Source of the DNA: an uncultured bacterium
GTDB lineage: Bacteria > Bacillota > Clostridia > Lachnospirales > Lachnospiraceae
Assembly: GCA_947383005.1 (NCBI GenBank)
Contig: CANDBT010000012.1
Location: 41,186-105,185 of the forward strand
Length of the DNA: 64,000 nucleotides
Reading direction: 5' to 3'
Part shown: piece after piece, positions 35,179-43,321 of the stretch
Position numbering within the stretch: the first letter of the stretch is position 1
How the letters are laid out: the number at the start of each line of letters is the position of its first letter
Notes under the pieces: generated by a model
Databases searched by the model: none
What the model saw: only the letters and a program-made list of their open reading frames with translations
Told to the model about the DNA's origin: nothing
Program-made: the position numbers and the translations under genes

Positions 35179-35240
35179 GCCGCCATGCAAAAATGTACAT
35201 ATTTAGTAACCGATTTAGCTAGGGAGGGGGCAAAGGTATT

Positions 35241-36422
35241 ATGGAATATCAGTCGTTTTTGATTAAGTATGCAGAAATCGGCACAAAAGGTAAGAACAGA
35301 TATCTCTTTGAGGATGCGCTGGTGCATCAGATTAAGAATGCTTTAAAAAAGGTAGAAGGCTCCTTTCTTGCTTCTAAAGAATCTGGCAGGATTTATGTTC
35401 AGGCTTTGGGCCAATACGATTATGACGAGGTGATCGAGGCGCTGCAGCGGGTGTTTGGCATTGCCTGGATTTGCCCTATGCTGCAGATAGAGGATAAAGA
35501 TTTTGACCATTTAAAACATGTTGTGGTAGACTATGTCAATCAGGCTTATCCGGACAAACATTTTACCTTTAAGGTAGACAGCCGTCGGGCAGACAAACAA
35601 TATCCTGTCCATTCCGAACAGATGAACCGGGATTTCGGCGAGGAGATTCTTAAAGCTTTTCCCGAAACCAGGGTTGACGTCCATCAGCCTGATGTGCTGC
35701 TGAAGGTGGAAGTCCGTAAGGTGGTAAATATTTATTCTTTGATGATTCCGGGCCCGGGAGGGATGCCGGTGGGAACGAACGGCAAAGCCATGCTTTTGTT
35801 GTCGGGGGGGATTGACAGTCCGGTGGCCGGTTATATGATTGCCAAGCGGGGAGTAAAGATTGACGCGGTATATTTCCATGCGCCGCCTTATACCAGCGAC
35901 AGAGCAAAGCAGAAAGTGGTGGATCTGGCCAGGCAGGTGGCGAAATTTTCCGGACCGATTCCCCTTCATGTAGTAAATTTTACGGATATTCAACTGTATA
36001 TTTATGAACAATGTCCGCATGAAGAGCTGACGATCATTATGCGGCGTTATATGATGAAAATAGCCGAGGAGATTGCCCGGGCCAATGACGGATTGGCATT
36101 GATAACCGGCGAGAGTATCGGGCAGGTGGCTTCCCAAACCGTGAAATCCCTGGCTGCCACCAATGAGGTTTGTAAAATGCCGGTATTTCGTCCTTTGATT
36201 GGTTTTGATAAACAGGAGATTGTGGATATCTCTCAAAAAATCGGGACTTTTGATACATCTATCCAGCCTTTTGAGGATTGCTGCACGATTTTTGTGGCAA
36301 AGCATCCGGTGATTAAGCCGGACTTGGAACGGATACATAAGTCCGAAAGAAAACTGGAAGAAAAAATCGCCCAGTTAGTGAGAACGGCTATTGATACGGC
36401 AGAAATGATCTGGTGCGACTAG
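35241..36422 (+). CDS. thiI: tRNA 4-thiouridine synthase ThiI
   Basis: ThiI adenylates and thiolates U8 of tRNA and can serve thiamine thiazole synthesis. The 393-residue protein has a ferredoxin-like/THUMP N-terminus (residues about 1-165), the PP-loop LLSGGIDSPVAGYM near residue 186 and GLALITGESIGQVASQT. No C-terminal rhodanese domain is present, as in most Gram-positive ThiI. GGGAGGGGG precedes ATG 35241. Its TAG stop lies inside a perfect 19-bp inverted repeat. Confidence 0.94.
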   Translation: MEYQSFLIKYAEIGTKGKNRYLFEDALVHQIKNALKKVEGSFLASKESGRIYVQALGQYDYDEVIEALQRVFGIAWICPMLQIEDKDFDHLKHVVVDYVNQAYPDKHFTFKVDSRRADKQYPVHSEQMNRDFGEEILKAFPETRVDVHQPDVLLKVEVRKVVNIYSLMIPGPGGMPVGTNGKAMLLLSGGIDSPVAGYMIAKRGVKIDAVYFHAPPYTSDRAKQKVVDLARQVAKFSGPIPLHVVNFTDIQLYIYEQCPHEELTIIMRRYMMKIAEEIARANDGLALITGESIGQVASQTVKSLAATNEVCKMPVFRPLIGFDKQEIVDISQKIGTFDTSIQPFEDCCTIFVAKHPVIKPDLERIHKSERKLEEKIAQLVRTAIDTAEMIWCD

Positions 36423-36465
36423 TACATCGTTGCATTACTCGAGAATTAATGCAACGATGTACTAG
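36419..36465 (+). repeat. Perfect 19-bp inverted repeat over the thiI stop codon
   Basis: The left arm CTAGTACATCGTTGCATTA and the right arm TAATGCAACGATGTACTAG flank a 9-base loop. There is no T run after it, so it is not a standard terminator by itself; it may stabilise mRNA or bind a protein. Confidence 0.8.
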
Positions 36466-36476
36466 CAAGCAAACAT

Positions 36477-36518
36477 GCACAAAAGAAGACGCTTCTGACG
36501 GAGCGTCTTCTTTTGTGC
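36477..36518. terminator. Strong bidirectional terminator hairpin
   Basis: GCACAAAAGAAGACGCT and AGCGTCTTCTTTTGTGC form a perfect 17-bp stem with an 8-base loop, with A-rich and T-rich sides. It could end thiI transcription and, on the other strand, the HPr-like gene. Confidence 0.75.
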
Positions 36519-36604
36519 GCAGCCCCATGCAGAGGAAGTATGCTGCAGAAGCGGCGTATGGGGATGCGGCGAGCAGGGGAAGATGGCTCTTCCCTACTCG
36601 ATTG
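36519..36604 (+). repeat. Intergenic repeat family E, copy 2
   Basis: CCCCATGCAGAGGAAGTATG, an inner GCTGCAGAAGCGGC unit, GCGGCGAGCAGGGGAAG and CTTCCCTACTCGATTG. Confidence 0.7.
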
Positions 36605-36650
36605 TATACTTTTTTGATTTTTCGTAATAGTTCAGACGGTTACATTTTTC

Positions 36651-36881
36651 TTAAATCAGATAAGGGGAAAGTGTTTCTAAAATTTCCTCAATGCCAGACT
36701 CGGCATGGATGTTCAAATCAATGGGTTTGGAGAGATCCAGGCTGAAAATACCCATAATTGATTTCGCATCAATAACATAGCGGCCGGATACCAGGTCAAA
36801 ATCCACATCATATTTGGTTAAGTCGTTTACGAAAGATTTCACTTTATCGATAGAATTTAAAGAAATGCGAACTGTTTTCAT
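36651..36881 (-). CDS. HPr-like protein lacking the phosphorylated histidine
   Basis: The 76-residue product aligns with the PTS phosphocarrier HPr through TVRISLNS, the KYDVDFDL strand, AKSIMGIFSLDLSKPIDLNI (the regulatory Ser46 region). Where HPr has GIHARPA with the PEP-phosphorylated His15, this protein has SIDKVKSFV and no histidine. It therefore cannot act as a classical phosphocarrier; a regulatory role is possible. ATG 36881 has AAGGAGG 8 bases upstream. It stands alone on the minus strand. Confidence 0.82.
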   Translation of the reverse strand: MKTVRISLNSIDKVKSFVNDLTKYDVDFDLVSGRYVIDAKSIMGIFSLDLSKPIDLNIHAESGIEEILETLSPYLI

Positions 36882-36983
36882 GTACAAAACCTCCTTAATG
36901 GTTGTATGTTGGGGGGCAGGTTTTGCTCTCTGCCTGATATCATACTACCTAGATATGGCAGAAAAGTCAATAGAAAGTTTGCT

Positions 36984-37178
36984 ATTACTGTTCATACCAT
37001 GACTAATTACTCTGCTGGTTAGTCATGAGCCACTACAGTTATGGGGCTAAAGCATATGCCCCAGTCTACACTCCGTTTCGGTCGGTTCTGAATAAGCGCC
37101 ATTGGCGCTTAGAACCGCCGTAAGCGATTTCAAATGGGCATATGCCTTTACATTCACAGGGTACCTGTGAACAGTAAT
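36984..37178 (+). repeat. Intergenic repeat family F, copy 3
   Basis: ATTACTGTTCATACCATGAC, a GACTAATTACTCTGCTGGTTAGTC-type hairpin, GGGGCTAAAGCATATGCCCC, an AAGCGCCATTGGCGCTT palindrome, and a closing TTCACAGGGTACCTGTGAA palindrome with ACAGTAAT. Confidence 0.75.
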
Positions 37179-37224
37179 CAGTAATACAATAACCGTTTGC
37201 AAGATAAGCAGGAGGGAAAAGGAG

Positions 37225-38655
37225 ATGAAGAAGGCGGCGTTGCATAATTTGGGCTGTAAGGTAAATGCGTATGAGACGCAGGCTATGAGAGGGGCCTTAG
37301 AGGAGGCCGGATACCTGATCGTGGATTTTTGTGATCAGGCTGACGTGTATGTGATTAATACCTGTTCGGTGACGAATATGGCAGATCGGAAATCCCGGCA
37401 GATGCTCCATCGGGCGAAAAAACAAAACCCGGATGCTGTAATCGTTGCTGTGGGTTGCTATGTTCAGGCTGCTGGCGAAAAGCTCAAAGAAGACCAGACA
37501 GCAGATATTCTTATCGGAAATGATAAAAAAGGAGATCTGGTATCCATTTTGGCGGATTATTTTGCTAAGAAGGCAGGAAAAAGCGGCAGTAAGCCGAATG
37601 GGGAGGATAGGGATAATGAAAAGCAAAAGGAACAGGTAGGGCAAAGGGAACAGGAAAGGTGGCAAAAGCAAAAGGAGCAGGAAAAGGAACAGCAAAGGGT
37701 ACGAAAGGATAACACGCAAGGGGAAGAACTATTACAGGGGAAACGGCATGAAACAGGGCTGAAAGCCGGGCGTACCCGCGGTTTTATCAAGATTCAGGAT
37801 GGCTGTAATCAATTTTGCAGTTATTGTTTGATCCCTTATCTTCGGGGCCGCATACACAGCCGAAATCCGGAAGAGGTAGAGCAGGAAGTGGGGGAAATGG
37901 CTCTCGCCGGGTATCGGGAGGTTGTGCTCACAGGAATACATCTGAGTTCTTACGGAGTCGATCGGGGAGAGAAAAGGGGCGAGGCACTGATAAAGCTGCT
38001 TTGGCGCCTGCATCACATTGAAGGGTTGAGCCGTATCCGTTTGGGATCTTTGGAACCTGGTATAATAACGGAAAGCTTTGTCCGGGAACTGTCTCAGATG
38101 GAAAGGCTCTGTCCTCATTTTCACTTGTCTTTGCAAAGCGGATGTGACAGTACTTTGAAGCGGATGAACCGCCATTACAGCGCCGGGGAATATGAGGAAA
38201 AGTGCATTCTTCTGCGGGAGGCGTTTTTTGTTCCGGCGATAACTACAGATGTTATTGTCGGGTTTCCCGGTGAAACAGAGGCAGAATTTTCTCAAACCAG
38301 ACAATTCCTGCAAAAAATAGGTTTTTATGAGATGCACATATTTAAATATTCTGTTCGCGGGGGTACCCGGGCGGCGGTTATGCCGAACCAAATACCGGAA
38401 GAAATAAAATCACGGCGCAGCGACGAGCTGATCACTCTGGAAAAGAGCATGTCGGAAGCTTATCGCCGCGGATTTATCGGTCGGGAATTGCAGATACTTT
38501 TGGAAGAACAAATGAGTATAAACGGGAAGGATTATATGGTCGGATTTACGAAAGAATATGTTAAGGCGGCAGTCCCTTTTAGTGGGCAATCACCTAACAC
38601 TATGGCGTTTTTAGTTCCTTCCAGACTGGTGACGCCGGAAATTTTGGCCGAATAA
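37225..38655 (+). CDS. mtaB: tRNA methylthiotransferase MtaB
   Basis: MtaB is a radical SAM enzyme that converts t6A37 to ms2t6A37 in tRNAs. The 476-residue product has an N-terminal UPF0004 domain with cysteines in LGCKVN, NTCSVTN and VGCYVQ, a radical SAM cluster motif CNQFCSYC, and a C-terminal TRAM domain. It is about 40-50 residues longer than usual because of a low-complexity charged insert at about residues 117-174 (KQKEQVGQREQERWQKQKEQ). GGAGGGAAAAGGAG precedes ATG 37225. Confidence 0.92.
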   Translation: MKKAALHNLGCKVNAYETQAMRGALEEAGYLIVDFCDQADVYVINTCSVTNMADRKSRQMLHRAKKQNPDAVIVAVGCYVQAAGEKLKEDQTADILIGNDKKGDLVSILADYFAKKAGKSGSKPNGEDRDNEKQKEQVGQREQERWQKQKEQEKEQQRVRKDNTQGEELLQGKRHETGLKAGRTRGFIKIQDGCNQFCSYCLIPYLRGRIHSRNPEEVEQEVGEMALAGYREVVLTGIHLSSYGVDRGEKRGEALIKLLWRLHHIEGLSRIRLGSLEPGIITESFVRELSQMERLCPHFHLSLQSGCDSTLKRMNRHYSAGEYEEKCILLREAFFVPAITTDVIVGFPGETEAEFSQTRQFLQKIGFYEMHIFKYSVRGGTRAAVMPNQIPEEIKSRRSDELITLEKSMSEAYRRGFIGRELQILLEEQMSINGKDYMVGFTKEYVKAAVPFSGQSPNTMAFLVPSRLVTPEILAE

Positions 38656-38662
38656 TTATGTT

Positions 38663-38851
38663 GTAACAGTTCAGACGGCGAGAAATTTAACGTGAATTTT
38701 GGGTGTCAAGCTTGCTTGTAAGCCAAAATTCATGTTAAATTCCACATCGGATGGACATCCCAGTTTCTTGTTATACTCCGTTTCGGTCCGTCCTAAACAA
38801 GCGCCACTGGCGCTTAGGACCGCCGTAGGCGATTTCTAATGGACATATGCG
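38663..38851 (+). repeat. Fused copies of repeat families C and F
   Basis: Family C sequence (GTAACAGTTCAGACGG, the CATGAATTTTGG-type hairpin, CACATCGGATGGACAT) runs at about 38771 into family F sequence (CTCCGTTTCGGTCCGTCC, AAGCGCCACTGGCGCTT, ATGGACATATGC). It shows the modules recombine. Confidence 0.7.
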
Positions 38852-38938
38852 GTTCCTGTCCTGTATTTAAAATATTCCCCTTGCCGAATTGGACAAATTG
38901 GTATAGAATAGAGAAGAATAGTTAAAGGACGTGAAAAC

Positions 38939-39217
38939 ATGGGCGAAATTCATAATACACAATTTTTTGAGACGGTACAAGAGAATAAGATGGATGTAAG
39001 CCAGGTTTTAGAGAAGGTGTACATTGCCCTGACGGAAAAGGGATATAATCCGGTAAATCAGATTGTAGGATATCTGATATCGGGAGATCCAACTTATATC
39101 ACCAGCCACCAAAGTGCCAGGAGCCTGATTATGAAGGTGGAACGGGATGAGATTATTGAGGAGCTGATGTCGGTTTATATCGAGGCCAGGCTGACACCGG
39201 AGGAAGAAGAGGGATAG
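38939..39217 (+). CDS. ireB: IreB-family regulatory phosphoprotein (UPF0297)
   Basis: IreB is a small dimeric protein phosphorylated by the PASTA kinase IreK in enterococci, where it affects cephalosporin resistance. The 92-residue product has the family core VLEKVYIALTEKGYNPVNQ and GYLISGDPTYIT. AAAGGACG precedes ATG 38939. Its place before ruvX and a DUF1292 gene is the conserved Firmicute order. Confidence 0.92.
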   Translation: MGEIHNTQFFETVQENKMDVSQVLEKVYIALTEKGYNPVNQIVGYLISGDPTYITSHQSARSLIMKVERDEIIEELMSVYIEARLTPEEEEG

Positions 39218-39539
39218 GGATAGGCGTACTGTGATATTTTTTCGTATCATCAGGAAGGTTCGCCTTATGACTAGGCAAAGCCTTTTTGGCGATATGCAGG
39301 TTTTTTAGTTCATAGGAAATTGCACCTTATGGAATAAAAAGCCCTTCGGGCAGGATTCTTTATCCTGTTGCGTAACTGCTTGCTGTGTCTGTTACAATAC
39401 GCAAAATCCATGAGAAATTATTCCTGGTGAGTTTAATTTTTATTTCATTTAGAAAGACGGCCGATGTTACAGCCTCGCTTTGGGGTGAGGACCGGGCAGA
39501 CAGGGCGCTTTGTTTGGCAAGAAAAAAGGCGGTTACCGG
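39218..39539 (+). other. Gap between ireB and ruvX with a family G repeat
   Basis: The 322-base gap holds a family G unit at about 39311-39368 (CATAGGAAATTGCACCTTAT, then AAGCCCTTCGGGCAGGATTC), which recurs at 53517-53765. No gene or clear promoter was found in the rest. Confidence 0.55.
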
Positions 39540-39971
39540 ATGAGGATTTTAGGACTTGATTACGGTTCCAAGACGGTAGGTGTAGCAGTATGCGACCCTC
39601 TGGGCATCACCGCGCAGGGAGTGGAGACGATTACCCGCGAAAAAGAGAATAAGCTGCGCAGGACTATAGCAAGGATTAAAGAGCTGGTTTTGGAATATGA
39701 GGTTGAAACCATCATTTTAGGTTATCCTAAAAATATGGATGGTTCCATTGGTGAGCGTGCGAGAAAGACCGAAGAATTTCGCGATATGCTGGTAAGCCGG
39801 ATTGGTTTGCCGGTTATCCTGTGGGATGAGCGTCTGACAACTATGGAGGCTAATGATATTTTAATAGAAAGCGGGGTCCGCAGGGAGGATCGAAAGAAAG
39901 TCATTGATAAGATTGCCGCCACGGTGATTTTGCGTTCTTACCTGGACTTTGCACGGGAGAGACAAACGTGA
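39540..39971 (+). CDS. ruvX: Putative pre-16S rRNA nuclease / Holliday junction resolvase-like RuvX
   Basis: YqgF/RuvX is an RNase H-fold enzyme implicated in 16S rRNA 5' end maturation. The 143-residue product has RILGLDYGSKTVGVAV, EVETIILGYPKNMDGS and WDERLTT with the conserved acidic residues. ATG 39540 is 8 bases after AAGGCGG; the TTG at 39510 is unlikely. Its TGA overlaps the next start. Confidence 0.93.
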   Translation: MRILGLDYGSKTVGVAVCDPLGITAQGVETITREKENKLRRTIARIKELVLEYEVETIILGYPKNMDGSIGERARKTEEFRDMLVSRIGLPVILWDERLTTMEANDILIESGVRREDRKKVIDKIAATVILRSYLDFARERQT

Positions 39972-40243
39972 TGCAGGAAGAAAAGATTACGCTGCAGACA
40001 GATAATGGGGAAAAAGTGGATTTTTATGTATTGGAAGAAACCCGGATTAATGGAATGAACTATTTGATGGTAACGGATTCAAAAGAGGATGAGGATGGCG
40101 AATGCTATTTGCTTAAAGATTTGTCCGGGGATGAAGACAGCGAAGCGGTCTATGAATTTGTGGAAAATGACGATGAGCTGGATTATCTGTACCGGATATT
40201 TTCAGAGCTTCTGGAGGATATGGATGTAGAGATACAGAAGTAG
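39971..40243 (+). CDS. DUF1292 domain protein (YrzB-like)
   Basis: A 90-residue acidic protein with the DUF1292 pattern (ITLQTDNGEKVDFYVLEE, NYLMVTDSKEDEDGECYLL, EDEDSEAVYEFV-like). Function unknown. It is almost always encoded between ruvX and fur or mltG in Firmicutes, as here, and its ATG overlaps the ruvX stop. Confidence 0.88.
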   Translation: MQEEKITLQTDNGEKVDFYVLEETRINGMNYLMVTDSKEDEDGECYLLKDLSGDEDSEAVYEFVENDDELDYLYRIFSELLEDMDVEIQK

Positions 40244-40314
40244 CTGACGGTTTTCCGGTGTTTTTGCCCGACGGGTTATCAGGGGAACGCCGGTAAAAAG
40301 GAGAAGGAAATTGT

Positions 40315-40773
40315 ATGGAACAAGGATGGTTTAAAGAAATATTGCATGGGCGTGGGTTGAAGATGACGAATCAGCGCCTTTTGGTTTTGGAAACGATGGC
40401 AGGCCATCCGGGAGAACATTTAACGGCAGAAGAAATTCATGATTTGGCAAAGGAAAAGAATCCGGAAATCGGGTTGGCGACAATTTACCGCACATTGCAG
40501 GTTCTGGTGGAACTGCAGGTGATTGATAAGGTGAGTTTTGACGACGGGTTTGTTCGTTATGAATTGGGGAAGACAGGCAAAGACAGTAACAGCCATCACC
40601 ATCACCATGCGATCTGTCAGAGATGTGGTGCGGTGATTTCTTTTGAAGGGGATTTGTTGGAGAAGCTGGAAAAGGCTCTCTATGATACCGAGGGATTTAC
40701 AGTAACCGATCATGAAGTTAAGCTGTTGGGCTATTGCCGGGAATGTACAAAAAAGAAAGAACAGAAAGAATAA
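40315..40773 (+). CDS. Fur-family metalloregulator
   Basis: A winged-helix repressor that senses metal or peroxide. The 152-residue product has the DNA-binding part (LTAEEIHDLAKEKNPEIGLATIYRTLQVL), the metal segment HHHHHAICQRCG and the structural zinc cysteine pairs CQRC and CREC. It cannot be told whether it is Fur, PerR or Zur. GGAGAAGGA precedes ATG 40315. It lies in the ireB-ruvX-DUF1292-fur-rnj cluster. Confidence 0.92.
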   Translation: MEQGWFKEILHGRGLKMTNQRLLVLETMAGHPGEHLTAEEIHDLAKEKNPEIGLATIYRTLQVLVELQVIDKVSFDDGFVRYELGKTGKDSNSHHHHHAICQRCGAVISFEGDLLEKLEKALYDTEGFTVTDHEVKLLGYCRECTKKKEQKE

Positions 40774-40825
40774 GACCATGGGTGTTTAGAGTGCTGCTGG
40801 CACATCGGAGTATGGAGGAATTTCA

Positions 40826-42661
40826 TTGAAAGCAGAAAATCAGAGAGACGGAAAAAATCAACGAGACATAAAAAACGGAAAAAACGGAAAAAGTTCAAAA
40901 GATTCGGCAGAATATAGAGAGACAAAGCTGGGAAAAGAACAAAATGATCGGAAACAGACGGAGAAAAGAGAGGATCGGCGGATAGAGAAAAAGGAAATTA
41001 CAGAGGGAAAGCCAAGAGTGAAGATTATCCCTTTGGGAGGATTAGAGCAGATTGGCATGAATATTACTGCTTTCGAATATGGAGAAAGCATAATCGTGGT
41101 AGACTGCGGCTTGTCTTTCCCTACGGATGATATGTTGGGAATTGATTTGGTGATACCGGATGTCACATATTTGGAGCAAAATGCGGATAAAGTAAAGGGA
41201 TTTGTGATTACTCACGGACATGAAGACCATATCGGGGCATTGCCCTATATTTTGCAGAAAATCAATGTGCCGGTTTATGGGACTAAGCTGACGATTGGTT
41301 TGATTGAAAATAAATTAAAAGAGCACAATCTGATGAAATCGACCAAGCGGAAGGTAGTCAAACATGGTCAGTCTATTAACCTTGGTTGTTTTCGGGTGGA
41401 ATTTATTAAAACAAACCATAGTATTGTAGATGCAGCAGCCCTGGCGATTTTTACACCGGCGGGAGTTATTGTCCATACCGGTGATTTTAAGATTGACTAT
41501 ACGCCGGTATTTGGAGATACTGCAGATTTGCAGCGGTTTGCCGAGTTGGGGAAAAAAGGCGTGTTGGCTTTGATGAGCGATTCAACGAATGCTATCCGTC
41601 CGGGATTTACCGCTTCGGAAAAGACGGTGGGCAAGACTTTCGACGCGATTTTTGCCGAGCATAAAATGAACCGGATTATTGTGGCTACTTTTGCCTCCAA
41701 TGTAGATCGGGTACAGCAGATATTTAATTCAGCTTATAAATACGGGCGTAAGGTTGTGGTTGAGGGACGCAGCATGGTCAGCGTTATTGGCACGGCCAGC
41801 GAGTTGGGATGTATCCAGATTCCCGAGGGGACATTGATTGATATTGAGCAGTTGAAGGATTATACGGACGAACAGACGGTGCTGATTACCACCGGGAGTC
41901 AGGGGGAGTCTATGGCGGCTTTGTCGCGGATGGCTTCCAATCTTCATCGGAAGGTTTCCATAAGGCCCAACGATGTTGTGATTCTGAGTTCGACGCCTAT
42001 TCCCGGCAATGAGAAAGCGGTATCCAAGGTGATTAACGAATTGTACCAAAAGGGGGCGGAAGTGATTTTTCAGGACACGCATGTGTCAGGACATGCCTGT
42101 CAGGAGGAAATCAAGCTATTGTATGCGCTGCTTCGTCCTCAATATGCGCTGCCGGTTCACGGAGAATACCGTCATTTAGTAGCTAATAGGGCGATTGCCC
42201 AGTCTATGGGGATTCCCAAGGAAAATATTCTTCTGATGTCTTCCGGCGATGTAGTGGAAATTGGAACGGATTTCTGCAAAGTTACAGGAAGCGTGCCTGC
42301 GGGTGGCATTTTGGTAGACGGGCTGGGAGTAGGCGATGTGGGAAATATTGTCCTGCGTGACAGGCAGAACCTGGCTCAAAACGGGATTATTATTGTGGTG
42401 CTGACTTTGGAAAAATACAGCAACCAGCTTTTGGCTGGACCGGATATTGTATCGCGGGGCTTTGTCTATGTGCGGGAGTCCGAGGATTTGCTGGACGAGG
42501 CCAGGCAAATCGTCGATGACGCGGTGATGGATTGTCTGGACAGGCATCTTACTGATTGGGGGAAGATTAAAAATATTATCCGTGACAGCCTGAGTGACTT
42601 CTTGTGGAAGCGGATGAAGAGAAATCCGATGATTTTGCCGATTATTATGGAAGTGGAGTGA
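40826..42661 (+). CDS. rnj: Ribonuclease J
   Basis: RNase J is a metallo-beta-lactamase/beta-CASP RNase with endo- and 5'-3' exonuclease activity, central to Firmicute mRNA decay. The 611-residue product has an unusual basic N-terminal extension of about 60 residues (repeats of NQRDGKNQRDIKNGKN type), then IPLGGLEQIGMN, the metal site THGHEDHIGALPY near residue 130, HTGDFKIDYTP, and the beta-CASP part with HVSGHACQEE and LPVHGEYRHL. The start is TTG 40826, 7 bases after GGAGG. Confidence 0.93.
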   Translation: MKAENQRDGKNQRDIKNGKNGKSSKDSAEYRETKLGKEQNDRKQTEKREDRRIEKKEITEGKPRVKIIPLGGLEQIGMNITAFEYGESIIVVDCGLSFPTDDMLGIDLVIPDVTYLEQNADKVKGFVITHGHEDHIGALPYILQKINVPVYGTKLTIGLIENKLKEHNLMKSTKRKVVKHGQSINLGCFRVEFIKTNHSIVDAAALAIFTPAGVIVHTGDFKIDYTPVFGDTADLQRFAELGKKGVLALMSDSTNAIRPGFTASEKTVGKTFDAIFAEHKMNRIIVATFASNVDRVQQIFNSAYKYGRKVVVEGRSMVSVIGTASELGCIQIPEGTLIDIEQLKDYTDEQTVLITTGSQGESMAALSRMASNLHRKVSIRPNDVVILSSTPIPGNEKAVSKVINELYQKGAEVIFQDTHVSGHACQEEIKLLYALLRPQYALPVHGEYRHLVANRAIAQSMGIPKENILLMSSGDVVEIGTDFCKVTGSVPAGGILVDGLGVGDVGNIVLRDRQNLAQNGIIIVVLTLEKYSNQLLAGPDIVSRGFVYVRESEDLLDEARQIVDDAVMDCLDRHLTDWGKIKNIIRDSLSDFLWKRMKRNPMILPIIMEVE

Positions 42662-42673
42662 ACTTCTATCTTA

Positions 42674-42746
42674 TATGCACAGGCCCACACAGAGGAATAT
42701 GCCGCTAAAGCGGCGTGTGGGCCGCGCGGCGAGTAGGGGAAGGCCG
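42674..42746 (+). repeat. Intergenic repeat family E, copy 3
   Basis: GCACAGGCCCACACAGAGGA, GCCGCTAAAGCGGC hairpin, GGGCCGCGCGGCGAGTAGGG. The trailing arm is shortened. Confidence 0.65.
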
Positions 42747-42778
42747 TATTGTGTCAGGCGAAAGGAATGTGAGAAAAT

Positions 42779-43321
42779 ATGAGCCAGATGACCAAGGAAA
42801 TCAATAAAATAACAGGAACCATCATTGGTATATCCGGGAAACTGATTGTCTATGCTTTGGTGATTCTTTTGCTGGTAGAGGGAATGTCCCGGGGATATGC
42901 TTTTGGGCATGAGGTTTTTTATGCGACGGCAATGGAGCCGAAGCCTGGAACCCGGTATTCGGTGACTATCCCTGACGGACAGCAGGCTTCTGATACGGCG
43001 AGGCTATTGCGCGAGATAGGGCTGATTCGCAATGAATATGCTTTACAGATACAGATGAATTTTTATGATTATAAGATATATCCGGGAACTTACGAGCTGA
43101 GTACAGCCATGACTTCCAAAGAAATCCTGCAGATTATCAATGAGAAACCAGAAGGTCAGGAAGAGTTTACAGAGGGTTCAGGAGAGGGATCTTTGGAAGA
43201 GTTTACGGAGGGTTCAGGAGAGGAATCTTTGGAAGGGCTTACGGAAAATTTTGGAGAGGAGCCTTCGGAGGGGTTGACGGAGAGCCAGATAGATATCCAG
43301 ATAGAGGGGGATACGCCATGA
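42779..43321 (+). CDS. MltG-like membrane protein, short form with C-terminal repeats
   Basis: The 180-residue product has a transmembrane helix (about residues 22-38) and an extracellular LysM-like domain (YSVTIPDGQQASDTARLLRE, YPGTYELSTAMTSKEILQII) as in the N-terminal part of the endolytic transglycosylase MltG. The catalytic domain is missing, so it cannot cut glycan. From about residue 127 a 12-residue acidic motif (EEFTEGSGEGSL) is repeated about three and a half times, encoded by a 36-nt tandem repeat. It overlaps trmR by 4 bases, the position mltG holds in Bacillus. Confidence 0.8.
   Translation: MSQMTKEINKITGTIIGISGKLIVYALVILLLVEGMSRGYAFGHEVFYATAMEPKPGTRYSVTIPDGQQASDTARLLREIGLIRNEYALQIQMNFYDYKIYPGTYELSTAMTSKEILQIINEKPEGQEEFTEGSGEGSLEEFTEGSGEESLEGLTENFGEEPSEGLTESQIDIQIEGDTP

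Noticed and set aside
36413-36745. Plus-strand ORF of 110 codons after thiI
   Set aside because: It consists of hairpins and a family E repeat and overlaps the HPr-like gene on the other strand.
39218-39539. Possible riboswitch or small gene before ruvX
   Set aside because: I found a family G repeat but no known riboswitch core and no ORF with a ribosome site.
40590-40620. HHHHH in the Fur-like protein looking like a cloning tag
   Set aside because: It lies inside the natural metal-binding segment before CQRCG, where Fur proteins have histidines, and not at a terminus.
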